NCBI GenBank assembly: GCA_944472155.2
Contig: OX235271.1
Location: 105,413,256-105,477,255, forward strand
Direction: 5' to 3'
DNA length: 64,000 nucleotides
Source of the DNA: Trichobilharzia szidati
Taxonomy: Eukaryota > Platyhelminthes > Trematoda > Strigeidida > Schistosomatidae
Part shown: piece by piece, positions 22,605-32,539 of the stretch
How positions within the stretch are numbered: the stretch's first letter is position 1
Layout of the letters: every line of letters starts with the position of its first letter
Position numbers and translations under genes: made by a program
Notes under the pieces: model-generated
The model's database searches: none
Seen by the model: only the letters and a program-made list of their open reading frames with translations
Told to the model about the DNA's origin: nothing

Positions 22605-24839
22605 AGCGTTGAAATGACTTTCTGCAGCAAACGTGTCAGCCTTGACTTTGAATGCATCTATACGTTTACGAAGAGCAGCTACATCATATTCAAGCAAGTT
22701 GTGCCGCTTTTGTGCCTTCATCACACCGTTTAGATCACGACCGACATCCTCTGAGGCTAAATGAGCTTCAACATCATTCAACCATTACTCGACATCTTCT
22801 ACGTTGCGAGCGAACTGTTGTTACCTACTTGCTTGATCTAAATTTTTCTTCTTGTCTCCCATGACATTTACGAGATGAGACCAAGTTTCATCCAACTGTT
22901 CAATCTTTACTTTTATTTCTGGCGAGTTGCAGTGGTCTGCATTTAACAAATCCTGACCTGTCTTTTTAATATCTTCAACGCGGGATTGGTTCGCTTGTAT
23001 TTCTGCCTCAAAATTCTGGTGCTTCTGCATATTTGTTTGCAAATTCGTGGAGTCTTTGTAACTTTCATCAAGTGCGTTTTCAAGTTTTCTTGATATCCAT
23101 GACTGCATTTCATCTGCATCTCTATCGAACATTTGGTAGCGGTGGTAATCTTCAAGACGCTGACGGCGGTTCTGAGCTTTCTCCTTTAATGCATTTCGTC
23201 TATTTTGGAGACCTTCCTGAATCTCATGAACCTGTGCAGCCGCATAGTGGTTTGATTCGATTAAGTTTGCAGCGAATTCATCAAGTTGCCGCATCTTTTC
23301 TTCTTGTGCTAAAAGTGACTTTTCGAAGTCTTCATGTTTCCTTATGAGTGCTTCCACAGAATTGAGTGAGCCTCCCACATCTTTTGTTTCTAAGAGGGCC
23401 TCTTGCTTACCAATCCAAGATTCCGACTGTTCAGCGTCGCGGTAAAAATACTGAAGGCCCATACACTGTTCTAGCTGTTCACGTCTTTCCTCACACAACT
23501 GCATCAGGGAGGCTCTCTCTCTTTCAAGGGTGGAAAGTTTAGCAGCTATGTCTCCATTACATGGATGGCCAACACTTAGTAATGCCTGACCTTCTTGCAT
23601 GCATGTATCCAAACTGTCAGCTCGAGAATTTATCTCAGCGGTGTATTCCTTATGTAGCTCTACTTGGGCTTCAGCACCGGCTTTATCCTTTGCCAAATCA
23701 TCCGCCGATATTAACGTCTTCATTTCATTCATCCAGATACTCAAGTCTCTCCAGTCAGCCAAAAAGCGATGCATCTTGAATGACTCTTCCAGTTTACCTC
23801 TCCTATCTACAGCCTGACCTTTCAGCTTATCCCATGCAGTAATTAAGGCGTCATACTTGCCTTGTATAGTGTCTAACGAATCAGGATGCTTCTGTGCAAG
23901 CGCCTTAGCATCATTTCCAAGTTGAACAATCTTTTCATCTGGAGCAGTCAAATCCCTTTCTAATGCTTCGTGCTTCCTTTGTAAGGCTTGAACTGAGGCA
24001 AGATCACGACCACAGTCCTCAATGGATAAAGGAATTGACTTTTCATTCACCCACGATATAGCTCTATCTGTGTCTCTAAAGAAGCTCTGTATCTCATAGG
24101 CTTCCAGTAGCTTTTCTTGTCGTTTTCTAGCCAGACCCTTCAGACGTTCTAGAGCTTCGCGGACCTCTCTGGACTTTTCTATGACTAGGGCATCCTCAGG
24201 AAATTCCTCTTTTAGAAATTCATCTGCCTTCCGATAGATATCTTCGGCACGACTTTCTTGATACTCGAGATCCTTTGTAAACTCATCAAACCCTTTTTGA
24301 AGTGTCTCAACATGTTCCAGGTCTTGACCGAAATCCTCTGATGTTACGTAAGTTTCTTTTTCACGTATCCAGAAAAGTATCTCCTCGACTTGGCGTAAAA
24401 ACTGGACAAATATAAGCATTAGGTTAATAAGACGTGACTTTTCTCTGAAAATAGCCATAAGCCTTTCCCACAGGGCATGCAATTCATCAATACGGTTTTT
24501 GATAATATCTGTTGCGTAGTGTCCCTGACCATTCATTTCTTCTCCCGCAGAATCCAGAGCTGACAGTGTTTCAGCATGAACTGTTACTTCGAACTCAAAC
24601 TCTTGATGTTTCTGTTTCTTCACCTGAAGATTACTGAGTTCTTTAAAATCCTCATTTGCATATGTTTGCAGTTTTTTATTGATCCAACACTCAAGTTCAT
24701 CGGAATCCATTTTAAAATATTGATATCTTTTAAGCATGTCCAGAAACTTAGATATGCCTCTGGCGAACTCATCATTAAGAGATACAGCGACTTTATGAGA
24801 AGTAGAAGGTTTGTAAGGCGATTTATTGTGACAAGAACA
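22605..24839 (-). pseudogene. Captured alpha-spectrin N-terminal repeats, intronless, two nonsense codons
   Basis: About 740 codons. The clear match to alpha-spectrin starts near KRYQYFKMDSDELECWI (first repeat) and continues through successive triple-helical repeats, each with the conserved tryptophan (ELECWI, EILFWI, RAISWV, LSIWMN, SESWIG, EMQSWI, WLNDVEAHL), to ESHFNA in about the seventh repeat. In cells alpha-spectrin pairs with beta-spectrin in the membrane skeleton. The EF-hand C-terminus, SH3 domain and later repeats are not present. Two stops interrupt the frame: TAA 22,821-22,823 (apparently from CAA) and TAA 22,785-22,787 (apparently from TTA). There are no frameshifts or introns. 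About 34 codons between the gag-like leader and the first clear spectrin residues are unassigned. Confidence 0.92.
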
Positions 24840-25028
24840 TTAGCGACTACCTTGTCGTAATCTTTCTAATTCCATTTCTTTCTCTTTTTGAACTATGCGC
24901 AATCTCGCTAGCTTCAATTCTACCATATAGCGTGATTTATTCTCGTTGCTTCCAGTGAAATCAGATTCATTACTTTTTTCTAACTGTGGAGTTAACAACG
25001 GCATAGTTTCATAACTTTCGTCCGCCAT
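24840..25028 (-). CDS. Gag-like leader of the BEL/Pao chimera
   Basis: 62 codons starting with ATG 14 nt inside the 5' LTR and ending in TAA at 24,840-24,842. It reads MADESYETMPLLTPQLEKS, then a basic, heptad-like segment (ELKLARLRIVQKEKEMELERL). Its place directly after the LTR and its charged helical end suit the start of a BEL/Pao gag, but similarity alone would not prove it. It is in the same frame as the spectrin part, so a single nonsense codon separates them. Confidence 0.6.
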   Translation of the reverse strand: MADESYETMPLLTPQLEKSNESDFTGSNENKSRYMVELKLARLRIVQKEKEMELERLRQGSR

Positions 25029-25042
25029 ACTGTTCGAAGCTT

Positions 25043-25435
25043 TGTAGGATTATTTTTTACCTACAGATTTATTCTTTCCTCAGTACTGACTATACAGGGT
25101 CTCGGGTTAGCTATAGTTAAAAACAGGATGACTTGACTTAACTTTATCTGTTTCTAAAACATAAAATAAATCATACAATTACCCCAAGAAAAATGTACAA
25201 ATCCACTGTCATTACAAAAAGAGGACAAAAACGTACCGAACAGTATTGAGGGTACGGACAAAATGAACAGTCGATTAATTACATGTATACACAAATAGAG
25301 TGACAGACAAAAAAGAACACTCAGGGCCATCACGTGGTGAGAGTTACAATAAATTGACCAATAATCGCGACAAGAAGGTCACATCATATTGATTAACTGT
25401 CTATCATATAGTCTATCTATCTGTCGCGATTAACA
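25043..25435 (-). repeat. BEL/Pao 5' LTR
   Basis: 393 bp, TG...CA, matching 20,951-21,343. It should contain the element promoter. The bases directly inside it (AAGCTTCGAACAG, minus strand) do not start with the usual TGG of a primer-binding site but contain CTTCGAAC, similar to a tRNA T-loop, so priming from an internal tRNA site is conceivable. Confidence 0.95.
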
Positions 25436-25440
25436 ATCTC
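25436..25440. repeat. Target-site duplication, right (ATCTC)
   Basis: The partner of 20,946-20,950. Confidence 0.88.
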
Positions 25441-26099
25441 AGTAATGTCTAGTGGGCATAGTTTTCTGAATCCTACAGAAATTATATTCTCATATTTAGG
25501 AATCTGTAGTCATCAAATATAAGCTGAACATGCCTCATCTCTAAACAGCTATGCACAATGTTAACAACATAGAGAAATACTTAAACTATTGTAGGATACA
25601 CGGACCTGTTGTGTTGGTGAGTATAACAATGACATATAAAGCAACCTAGACACTCAATCGTGACACTGCATCTGTACTGTTTCAGGTAAATGGAAATTTC
25701 AGAAGAAATTCATCTCCACTATTGGTAATCAAAAACACTGCGGTGTTAAACTTACAGTGTCAGACGGTAGATTAATAATAATACAGCTAACTAGATTCAA
25801 TTCTCGTAATCAACACAAACCATGTGTATATTATTACTATACAGTGAATCATTGCACTAATTGAAACAGTGAGGAAAATTAAACGAGTTATTGCCTTCTC
25901 AAATGCACTGCACTTGCAACAATCACGAGAACCACCTACATTTGTTAGCCTAGCAGTCAGCTAAGCAAACAATGGCACAATATTAATACAGTTGAGATAT
26001 TTTTGTACACTGAATTCACATAACCCAGATTATACTGCGCCGATCAGTGTAAATATATATTAAATCCACTTGGAGATAACCTTTCAACTTACCATAATT
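25441..26099. other. No gene seen
   Basis: AT-rich spacer between the chimeric element and the palindromes. No coding or repeat structure recognised. Confidence 0.45.
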
Positions 26100-26137
26100 C
26101 CTGTCCATGGACAGGATGTGTGTTTGCAAACACACAT
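26100..26137. repeat. Two abutting perfect palindromes
   Basis: A 16-bp perfect palindrome (CCTGTCCATGGACAGG, 26,100-26,115) is followed without a gap by a 22-bp perfect palindrome (26,116-26,137, half-site ATGTGTGTTTG). Both could form small cruciforms. Their origin is unknown; they may be ends of an unrecognised transposon. Confidence 0.85.
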
Positions 26138-26154
26138 ACAGTGAAAGACACGGC

Positions 26155-26223
26155 TACATGATAACTTCTGTTCCCGCAGAAGGTTCTGTTAGCATTTATA
26201 GGTGATTCTCATGTACTGATAGC
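26155..26223 (+). repeat. Roughly 70-bp dispersed repeat with hairpin, first copy
   Basis: It matches 31,013-31,082 with few differences (ACATGATAACTTCTGTTCCC ... CATGTACTGATAGC). It contains the inverted repeat CTTCTG-TTCCCG-CAGAAG. Similarity stops at GATAGC, a few bases before the Merlin left terminal inverted repeat. Confidence 0.8.
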
Positions 26224-26227
26224 GGCC

Positions 26228-27365
26228 AAGTTAAACTTTAGACACCAATAACTACCAATCAGCGATGACGTCGAATTATCCAATGAGATTCACGAACGTA
26301 GTTCAATGTTGTACAGCGCTTGATTCACTTACAATGCGTGCCCTTACAAGGTTACGTTTGCAGTTCGAGGAGGATAGTGTAGTTCAGTATTGCCTAAACT
26401 TAGGCTTGCTAAGAAAGGAGAGAAAGTGTTCCTGTGGCGGTGTTATGACTCTGAAAAGCTATTCGATGTCAACTGATGGATTTGTCCATCGTTGTGGAAT
26501 ATGTTGGAAACGAGTTAGTATTAGAGAGGGTAAGCTGCTAATTTTAATATTCCGCAGGAACATTTTTGCTAGGTCACATCTCTCTCTAACCCAAGTTTTG
26601 TATATCTGCAACTATTGGGTACTGAAGCAGCCAGTGAGAGTGGCAGCTGCGGAGACGGAGAACAACCTCGTCTCAACAGTCCAATGTTATCAGCATTGTA
26701 GAGATATAGCATCATGGAAAATGGACAGAATTACTTCGCTGTTAGGCGGGGAGGACGTAGTAGTCCATGTAGACGAGACAGTGTTGATAAAGAAGAAATA
26801 CAATCGGGGTCGTCAGAGAGCAAACAACATTTGGGTTATCGGTTTATACGACACGTCCCTTCGAAAAGGGTTTGTTGAAAGGATAGGAGACAGGAAGGCG
26901 AGCACTTTGATCCCTATTATAACTCGACTTGTGAAAAGGGGATCAATTGTGCATATGGACGAGTGGAAAGGCTATGATTCCTTGTCATCTCTGGGTTACA
27001 TTCACCATGGAGTGAACCACTCGAATGATTACGTCGATCCTGTTACTGGGACTCATACCAATTCAAATGAAGGTTTTTAGGGGAGATTGAAAAATAGGAT
27101 CCGGGCTATAAAAGGGTGGCAAAAGGATCCCATTTTTAGTCATTTGGACGAATATATGTACAGAATGTGGTGCGATTCTTCTATTGACAGTCCCATCTTT
27201 TTGTCCCATGTTCGAGAAAGATAACCATTGTAACGGTTTTATACTTTTTTCTATGCATTTTTGTACAAATATACGCTTCCACTTACCATAAACGCCTCTT
27301 CAATGTGATTGGTCAGTTCAAGGTCGTTTGCTGATTGGTTGTTATTGGTGTCGGAAGTTTAACTT
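26228..27365 (+). mobile_element. Merlin-type DNA transposon
   Basis: About 1.14 kb bounded by 36-bp terminal inverted repeats (26,228-26,263 and 27,330-27,365) that match at 33 of 36 positions, starting AAGTTAAACTT. The interior encodes a Merlin/IS1016-type transposase. Merlin elements are known from schistosomes. No clear target-site duplication was found, so the exact outer ends are uncertain by a few bases. One nonsense codon inactivates the transposase. Confidence 0.88.
26265..27224 (+). pseudogene. Merlin transposase with one premature stop
   Basis: Cut-and-paste DDE transposase related to bacterial IS1016/IS1595. The ATG lies one base after the left terminal inverted repeat. An N-terminal zinc-ribbon-like module has two cysteine pairs (C55/C57 in CSCGG, C77/C80 in HRCGICW). 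The catalytic triad is D170 (VHVDETVL), D232 (VHMDEWKGY) and E269 (TNSNEGF). A TAG at 27,078-27,080 replaces the Trp expected in NSNEGFW. The frame then continues without a shift (GRLKNRIRAIKGW...FSHLDEYMYRMW) to the natural stop TAA at 27,222-27,224. Restricting the gene to the first 271 residues would omit a conserved C-terminal segment, so I call it a pseudogene. Confidence 0.9.
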
Positions 27366-27372
27366 TGCGCAA

Positions 27373-27556
27373 TTCACGGGGGAATTGTAAGATATGCGAC
27401 CAATAATGTTTGCAGATCATTTGTCATTGTAAATGGTCAAAAATGTACATTCTTTGTTCTCTTTCAAAAAGTTAAATGGAAGCTGAAATGGTGAGAGACA
27501 AAAGAAGACAAACAACAACAACAACGCAAAAGAAAGCAAGTGGAGTATTTTGGGAG
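27373..27556 (-). repeat. Dispersed repeat shared with the right end of the window
   Basis: Read on the minus strand it aligns with 63,827-64,000: GACTCCACTTGCTT-like start, GTTTGTCTTCTTTT, CTCACCATTT, CTTTTTGAA, AAAGAATGTA, TTTGACCA, GCAAAC and CCGTG in the same order. Because it sits just downstream of the minus-strand CR1-like frame, it could be the 3' UTR of that element family. Confidence 0.7.
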
Positions 27557-27615
27557 TGATTAATATGTAAATATACATTAGTATTCTGTTTAGTAATTAT
27601 AGTTATTTTGGTGCA

Positions 27616-28860
27616 CTAACTAACTATTCTCGTGATGCTTACTTTTATATTGTGTGAACTAATATTATTGTCCCGTGTAAAATTGTCTATCATGTACTTA
27701 CAATAATATAAAAATTTATAATTGTAGTTTAATGAACTTAAAATATCTATGTGGGGTGAAAAAGTGGGTGTAGGATTCAGACGCAGAAGTGCACTGTCAT
27801 CTTTGAGCAGTCTGGTGACTGAGGAGATGAACACTGCGAGTGTGTTTGCATCGCGCACATCAGCTGGTAGCCTATTCCGAATGACTGAAAACTTATTTAA
27901 GAAGAAATTATTCCGCATGTAAGTCTGACAATGCTCTATAGCAACTAGGTTGTGATGATTTCTAAGATTGTAACTGATGACAGCGGTAGGTTTAATTATT
28001 GGCTCGGAGGAGTGCACGAGCAGATTAGTTAGCTTGTAGTAAAAAATCAGGTTCAGCTTAAGACGTCTTTTCCAGAGTGGTTCTAAACTTAGTCTGTCGC
28101 AACGTTCATAGTATTTGAGGCCACTTTCTAAACCAAGAATTCTTAAGGTGAATTGCCGTTGCACTCCTTCTAACTTAAGCCTGTCATTTTGTCCGAGTCC
28201 GCTAAGAATAAGCGGGCAGTATTCTAAAATAGGTCGGACACATACTTTATTTAATAAAACCCTGGTTTCACAACAAAATAAATTGCGAGTTATGCATCCT
28301 AGGAGCCTTCGTGTTTTACGTCTCGCACAATCGGTTTGTTCAGAGAACGTTAAGTTACTAGAGTATCTGATACCGAGATCTACGACTGAGTTGAGCTTGG
28401 CTAGTTTACGCCCATTTATTTCAAGATTTAGGTCAAGGTTACTGTTTCCGATACAAATCCAGCCGCATTTATCAATGTTGAACTTTAGACAGGATTCAGT
28501 ACACCATGTTGCGAGACCACTTAGTTCAAGATGTATTTTAGTTACCATATCGCTTAGTTCATGAGCGAAGCAGGAGTAAACGACTTTGAGGTCGTCAGCA
28601 TATAGGAATGATTTACCTAAGGTGAAGCAGTTGCAAATGCTGTTGATGTATGCTGTAAATAAAAGTGGACCTAGGACACTACCTTGCACAACCCCACTTG
28701 TGATCTGCCTAAGATGAGACAATACAGATCCAACCTTGGTTATTTGTACCCTATTGCTTAGAAACGATTTTAACCACTTCAGTGATGGATTGCGAATCCC
28801 ACATGAATACAGCTTCTCAAAGGGAATACTGTCAAAACTTGTAGAAAATAAAGCGCTTGT
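27616..28860 (-). mobile_element. CR1-like non-LTR retrotransposon, 5'-truncated, intact 3' part of RT frame
   Basis: About 415 codons without a stop. It begins in the RT palm (FDSIPFEKLYSCGI, WLKSFLSNRVQITKVGS), then has SGVVQGSVLGPLLFTAYIN and the catalytic FLYADDLKV motif, and continues into the thumb and C-terminal region (KCGWICIGN, SVVDLGIRYSSNLTFSEQ, RPILEYCPLI, LNLIFYYKL). The 5' part of the element (endonuclease and first half of RT) is missing, as is usual for target-primed insertion. It meets a plus-strand relative head to head at about 28,840. Confidence 0.85.
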
Positions 28861-30836
28861 GGGTAACTCCAAAAGTCAGGAACTTTGTGGGATATTGCAG
28901 AAACGTCGAAACAGCAGTAAAGACAATATTGTGAGCAGCTTGGAACATAAGAATATAATATACAATGATCCCCAGGTTATGAGTGAACTCCTCAGTGAGT
29001 GGTTTTGCAATGACGCCAGAGTGCACCCGACCCAAAATTTCCAAATGACCTGCAAAAGTAACCACAAATTAGGCGAAATAGACTTTAATATACAAAATAT
29101 AGACTCAGCGATTAAAACGTTGAAGTCTAATGGTAGTACTGGAACAGACGACATACCATCTATCATATACAAAAATGGTAGCACGGAAATGGTAATCTTG
29201 TTACTTAGAATATCTACTCTCTCGTTGGAAACTGGAACTTATCCTGAAGTGTGGAAAACCACATACATATTACCTAAGCACAAAGCAGGGGCCAAAACCA
29301 GTGCGTGCAACTATAGACCTATCAATATAACACCGGTAACATCCCGAATAATGGAGAAAGTGGTTAAAGACCGAGTGTCAGACAACTTACTAGAACATGA
29401 ACTTATCAATCCATCACAACACGGATTTCTCAAAAAGAGATCATGTGTTACCTGTCACAGACATTTTCAACGAAGTTACACGAAGTAGGGACGACAGAGA
29501 ACTAGTAATTGTACTACATTTCGACATAACAAAAGCCTTCGACAGAGTTCCCCATAATCTGCTAGTCATCAGGTTATGCTCACTAGGGATATGTGACCCT
29601 CTCCTGAGCCGGATAAAATCATTTCTCTGTGGTCGAAGTCAGACAACGAAAGTTGGCTCGATAATCTCAAGGCCTAAACCAGTAAGTAGTGGTGTGATCC
29701 AGGGAAGTGTATTAGGCACACTCTTATTCATAATATATATAAACAGTGTCTGTGAATGCTTTAGTGAAGGTAAACCAATACTACATGCAGATGACTTAAA
29801 AGTGACCTATAAATACAAGAACACAGATCTTGGAATAACAGTAAACACCATACAGCAATAATTAGAAAAAATGGATACATGGTGTGACACCTGGCAACTC
29901 CAATTTAATGTCGAAAAATGTGGCTGGCTCTGCATAGGTTGCAACAATTTAGAACTTGACCTGACAATTCAAGGCCATGCACTTCTACGACTGGAATCTG
30001 TGCTGGACCTAGGGCTGAAATATTCACATAACTTGTCATTTTCTGAACATATCTCCAAACAAGTGTCAAAGTCACGCAGACTTATCGGCTTTCTACTCAG
30101 GAACTTCTACAGAAATGAGTCTAGAATTCTGTTGTACAAGGTTTGTGTGTGTCCTTTATTTGATTACTGGTAACTCGTGTATAGTAGTATACGCATAGAG
30201 GACAAATTGAAAGTCGAGGGAGTGCAGAGGTACTCCACGTTAAAATTACTCGGAACCGAAAATGGTGCGAACTACTCCACTAGATGTGATACCCTAGGAC
30301 TAGAAACACTATGGCTAAGACGCCTGAGACTAAACTTGACACTTTACTATAAGCTTCTAAACCACTTAGGTTTTACCTCTACTAATGGCACTCGACTTTC
30401 AGATGACAATGGCTACAAACTTAGACACACTAAGGGTACAGTAGCTATAGAACAATGTTAAACAGCCACCAGGCAAAAGTTTTACTTGATTAGGTACGCA
30501 CAGATATGGAATAAACTACCAATGGAAATGCGTCAAGCAAGTACATTTCTTATTTTTTCTATTTTGATTTACAGCTTGATTCCACACCGTATTTTCAGTA
30601 CAAGTGTGGAACTTTCAGCATGTGATATCGGTAGCCCAAATTCAGGCCGACCATAGATATCGGGTGTGCGTCGGCAGGGGATCGAACCCCGGACCATGTG
30701 CATGGTCGGCGAGAGTCCTAACCACTGTGCCTCCTTCAAAAAGGTGCTTAATGACAAACTACAAGAGTTTGCAAACGATAGTAGTTCTAGTTCCTATCTG
30801 AGAGCCTCCGAAATTATAGGTCCATTTAATGTATAA
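28836..30836 (+). pseudogene. CR1-like reverse transcriptase, second copy, broken and carrying a SINE
   Basis: A diverged relative of the minus-strand copy. It starts upstream of RT (ENKALVGNSKSQEL) and shows RT fingers (GTDDIPSIIYKNG, YRPINITPVTSRIMEK), motif A (HFDITKAFDRVPHNLL), SSGVIQGSVLGTLLF, and a mutated motif C, HADD in place of YADD. A frameshift lies near 29,455; in-frame stops follow at 29,859-29,861, 30,171-30,173 and 30,459-30,461. A SINE interrupts the coding sequence at 30,550-30,734, after which SFKKVLNDKLQEF resumes and the frame ends at TAA 30,834-30,836. It is dead. Confidence 0.85.
30550..30734 (-). mobile_element. tRNA-headed SINE inserted in the CR1-like element
   Basis: On the minus strand it starts GGAGGCACAGTGGTTAGGAC and contains RNA polymerase III promoter boxes A (GGCACAGTGG) and B (GGTTCGATCCC), then a body (GATATCTATGGTCGGCC) and tail (ACGGTGTGGAATCAAGC). 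A second copy on the plus strand is at 41,980-42,165. It splits the CR1-like coding sequence, so it inserted later. A clear target-site duplication was not seen. Confidence 0.85.
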
Positions 30837-31012
30837 GCTTAAATACTACACCTGTTATTTTTGCCTATATTTATAATTCTAGATAAAACATTAACGGTTA
30901 TGATACGTATCCTCAAACAGACAAGAAATCTCGTTTGTAAAACTACTACCCAACACAATAAGTGGAATAAAATGGACATAAACCGACAACATGCAAAAGG
31001 TGTAGCTCACTA

Positions 31013-31082
31013 CAACATGATAACTTCTGTTCCCACAGAAGTTTCTGTTAGCATTTATAGGTGATTTCCATGTACTGATAGC
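31013..31082 (+). repeat. Roughly 70-bp dispersed repeat with hairpin, second copy
   Basis: The partner of 26,155-26,223. It has an 8-bp stem AACTTCTG/CAGAAGTT around TTCCCA. Here the sequence continues past GATAGC without a Merlin element. Confidence 0.8.
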
Positions 31083-32539
31083 ATTCCTTTTGTCAAATAG
31101 TACTGTTCTTCACACGAAAATAGGCCGCAGTGACGTCCTGAGACGTGAAGTCTTCATTGAATGATACTATGCCGAAAGGTGCAGCTTTTACATATAGTAG
31201 ATTATTTGTGTAGATGACATTGCCCTTCAACTATCCAATCCTCCTCATTATAACGATATTTTGACACAGTCCGCCTGAAACACTGATCATTGCAACCAAT
31301 ATGCTAAGAGTGTGCCGCAGTCAGATTACATGACGCGGACACCATCACGACTAGTCAGCAAATGAGAATTCCTATCAATCTAGAATACATATAACACAAT
31401 TTTATTACAACGTATCGACAAAATAATTTACCATGAGGAATTTCAACCAAAGTGGCGGATAAGTTCGACTCCAGCTGTATATTTCTATCGAAAAACACGT
31501 CTGCGAAAGCCGCTTCCAAAAGCTACTTCGTTGGGAACAATCGTCATCTCACTTTGATGAGGTTATATAATGTGTGGTACACAGCCACCGAATTCATATA
31601 TTTAGCGTATCTGATGCAACATCAAGCCAAACAAGTAATTTTAGCTATACAAATTTTAAAAGATGTCCTTCAGATATAAAAATTATACCTATCAGTGCTG
31701 CTTGAATTCTTCATGTACCTTAATAATCGGGTATGTGAATTCGGGAGAATGAAGACTGCAGATGAGGATGTGATACCTTATTAAAATTTGAAAAATTCAA
31801 TTAACTGACTAGTGAACAGAGAATATTCTTTCCGACGACTTTGTGGCTTTCCTCAGTCACATGTCCATTAGATAGGGAATAGGGTGTTTATTTTAAATAT
31901 ACCAGGTGCAATGTTACAAAATCTGAGTTACAACAAAACTTAGAATTTCTTAGTGTCTCTCCTCTTACAACATGTATTACGTTTTAGATCATGACAAGCA
32001 ATAATTGTAAGGTACTTATAATTCATCTCATACATAGATGCCTTTCTAATTATTTTTGGAGTTGCAGAGTAGTCTGAATCCTGCTCGACTTTCCACAAAG
32101 TCTTCGGGATCATTGAGTATCCCTATGTTGAACTGAACAAAGAATGAGTAAAACATGTAATGCTTAAGACCATGAACTTACGTTTATTCCAAGGCTTGCC
32201 AGAGGTTTTGAACAGCACATATCGACCTGTTTCCTGAGTGTGAGCTTTGGATACATACCGAGATGATCTCTCTGCAAATAGCTGGTAGAGGAGTGACGGC
32301 GGAAGAAAAACGTTTGTATCTTAGGTTATTAATACTATAAAACAGTGGAGCGTTTTACTAATTTGCAGACATCTGGTCTGTTATTGATTTATGTGCTGTG
32401 AAAATTGTTAAAATTACATTTATCAAAGACTTAATGGGGAAATAGCCGTCAGCAAATCCGTTTCAGAATAGATACGCTCCTCTCAACAGATACAAAAAGG
32501 GCTTAGTTTACGCTCTTGTTACAACATTATAACTACAGT
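31083..32539. other. No gene seen
   Basis: Spacer between the CR1/SINE cluster and the RTE 3' end. A 75-codon plus-strand frame at 31,452 has no motif or splice context. Promoter elements of the zinc-finger gene, if any, are not recognisable. Confidence 0.4.

Larger units (their letters stand above)
20951..25435 (-). mobile_element. BEL/Pao LTR retrotransposon carrying an alpha-spectrin::DPP III chimera
   Basis: A 4,485-bp element on the minus strand with two 393-bp LTRs differing at five positions and a perfect 5-bp target-site duplication ATCTC (20,946-20,950 and 25,436-25,440). Five bases is the usual BEL/Pao duplication length. A purine-rich GCGGGGAG abuts the 3' LTR. The interior lacks protease, reverse transcriptase, RNase H and integrase core. 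Instead one frame (25,028 to 21,321, 1,236 codons including three TAA codons) reads: gag-like leader, alpha-spectrin N-terminal repeats, part of dipeptidyl peptidase III, and the BEL/Pao pol C-terminal DUF5641 domain. The spectrin and DPP III parts have no introns, so they came from RNA. The element must have moved with enzymes supplied in trans. Confidence 0.93.

Noticed and set aside
21321..24839. A functional host alpha-spectrin or DPP III gene
   Set aside because: Both parts are intronless, truncated, contain stops, are fused in one frame and are flanked by LTRs with a target-site duplication, so they belong to a retroelement.
30600..30757. Minus- and plus-strand protein frames around 30.6 kb
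   Set aside because: They are translations of the SINE and have no coding meaning.
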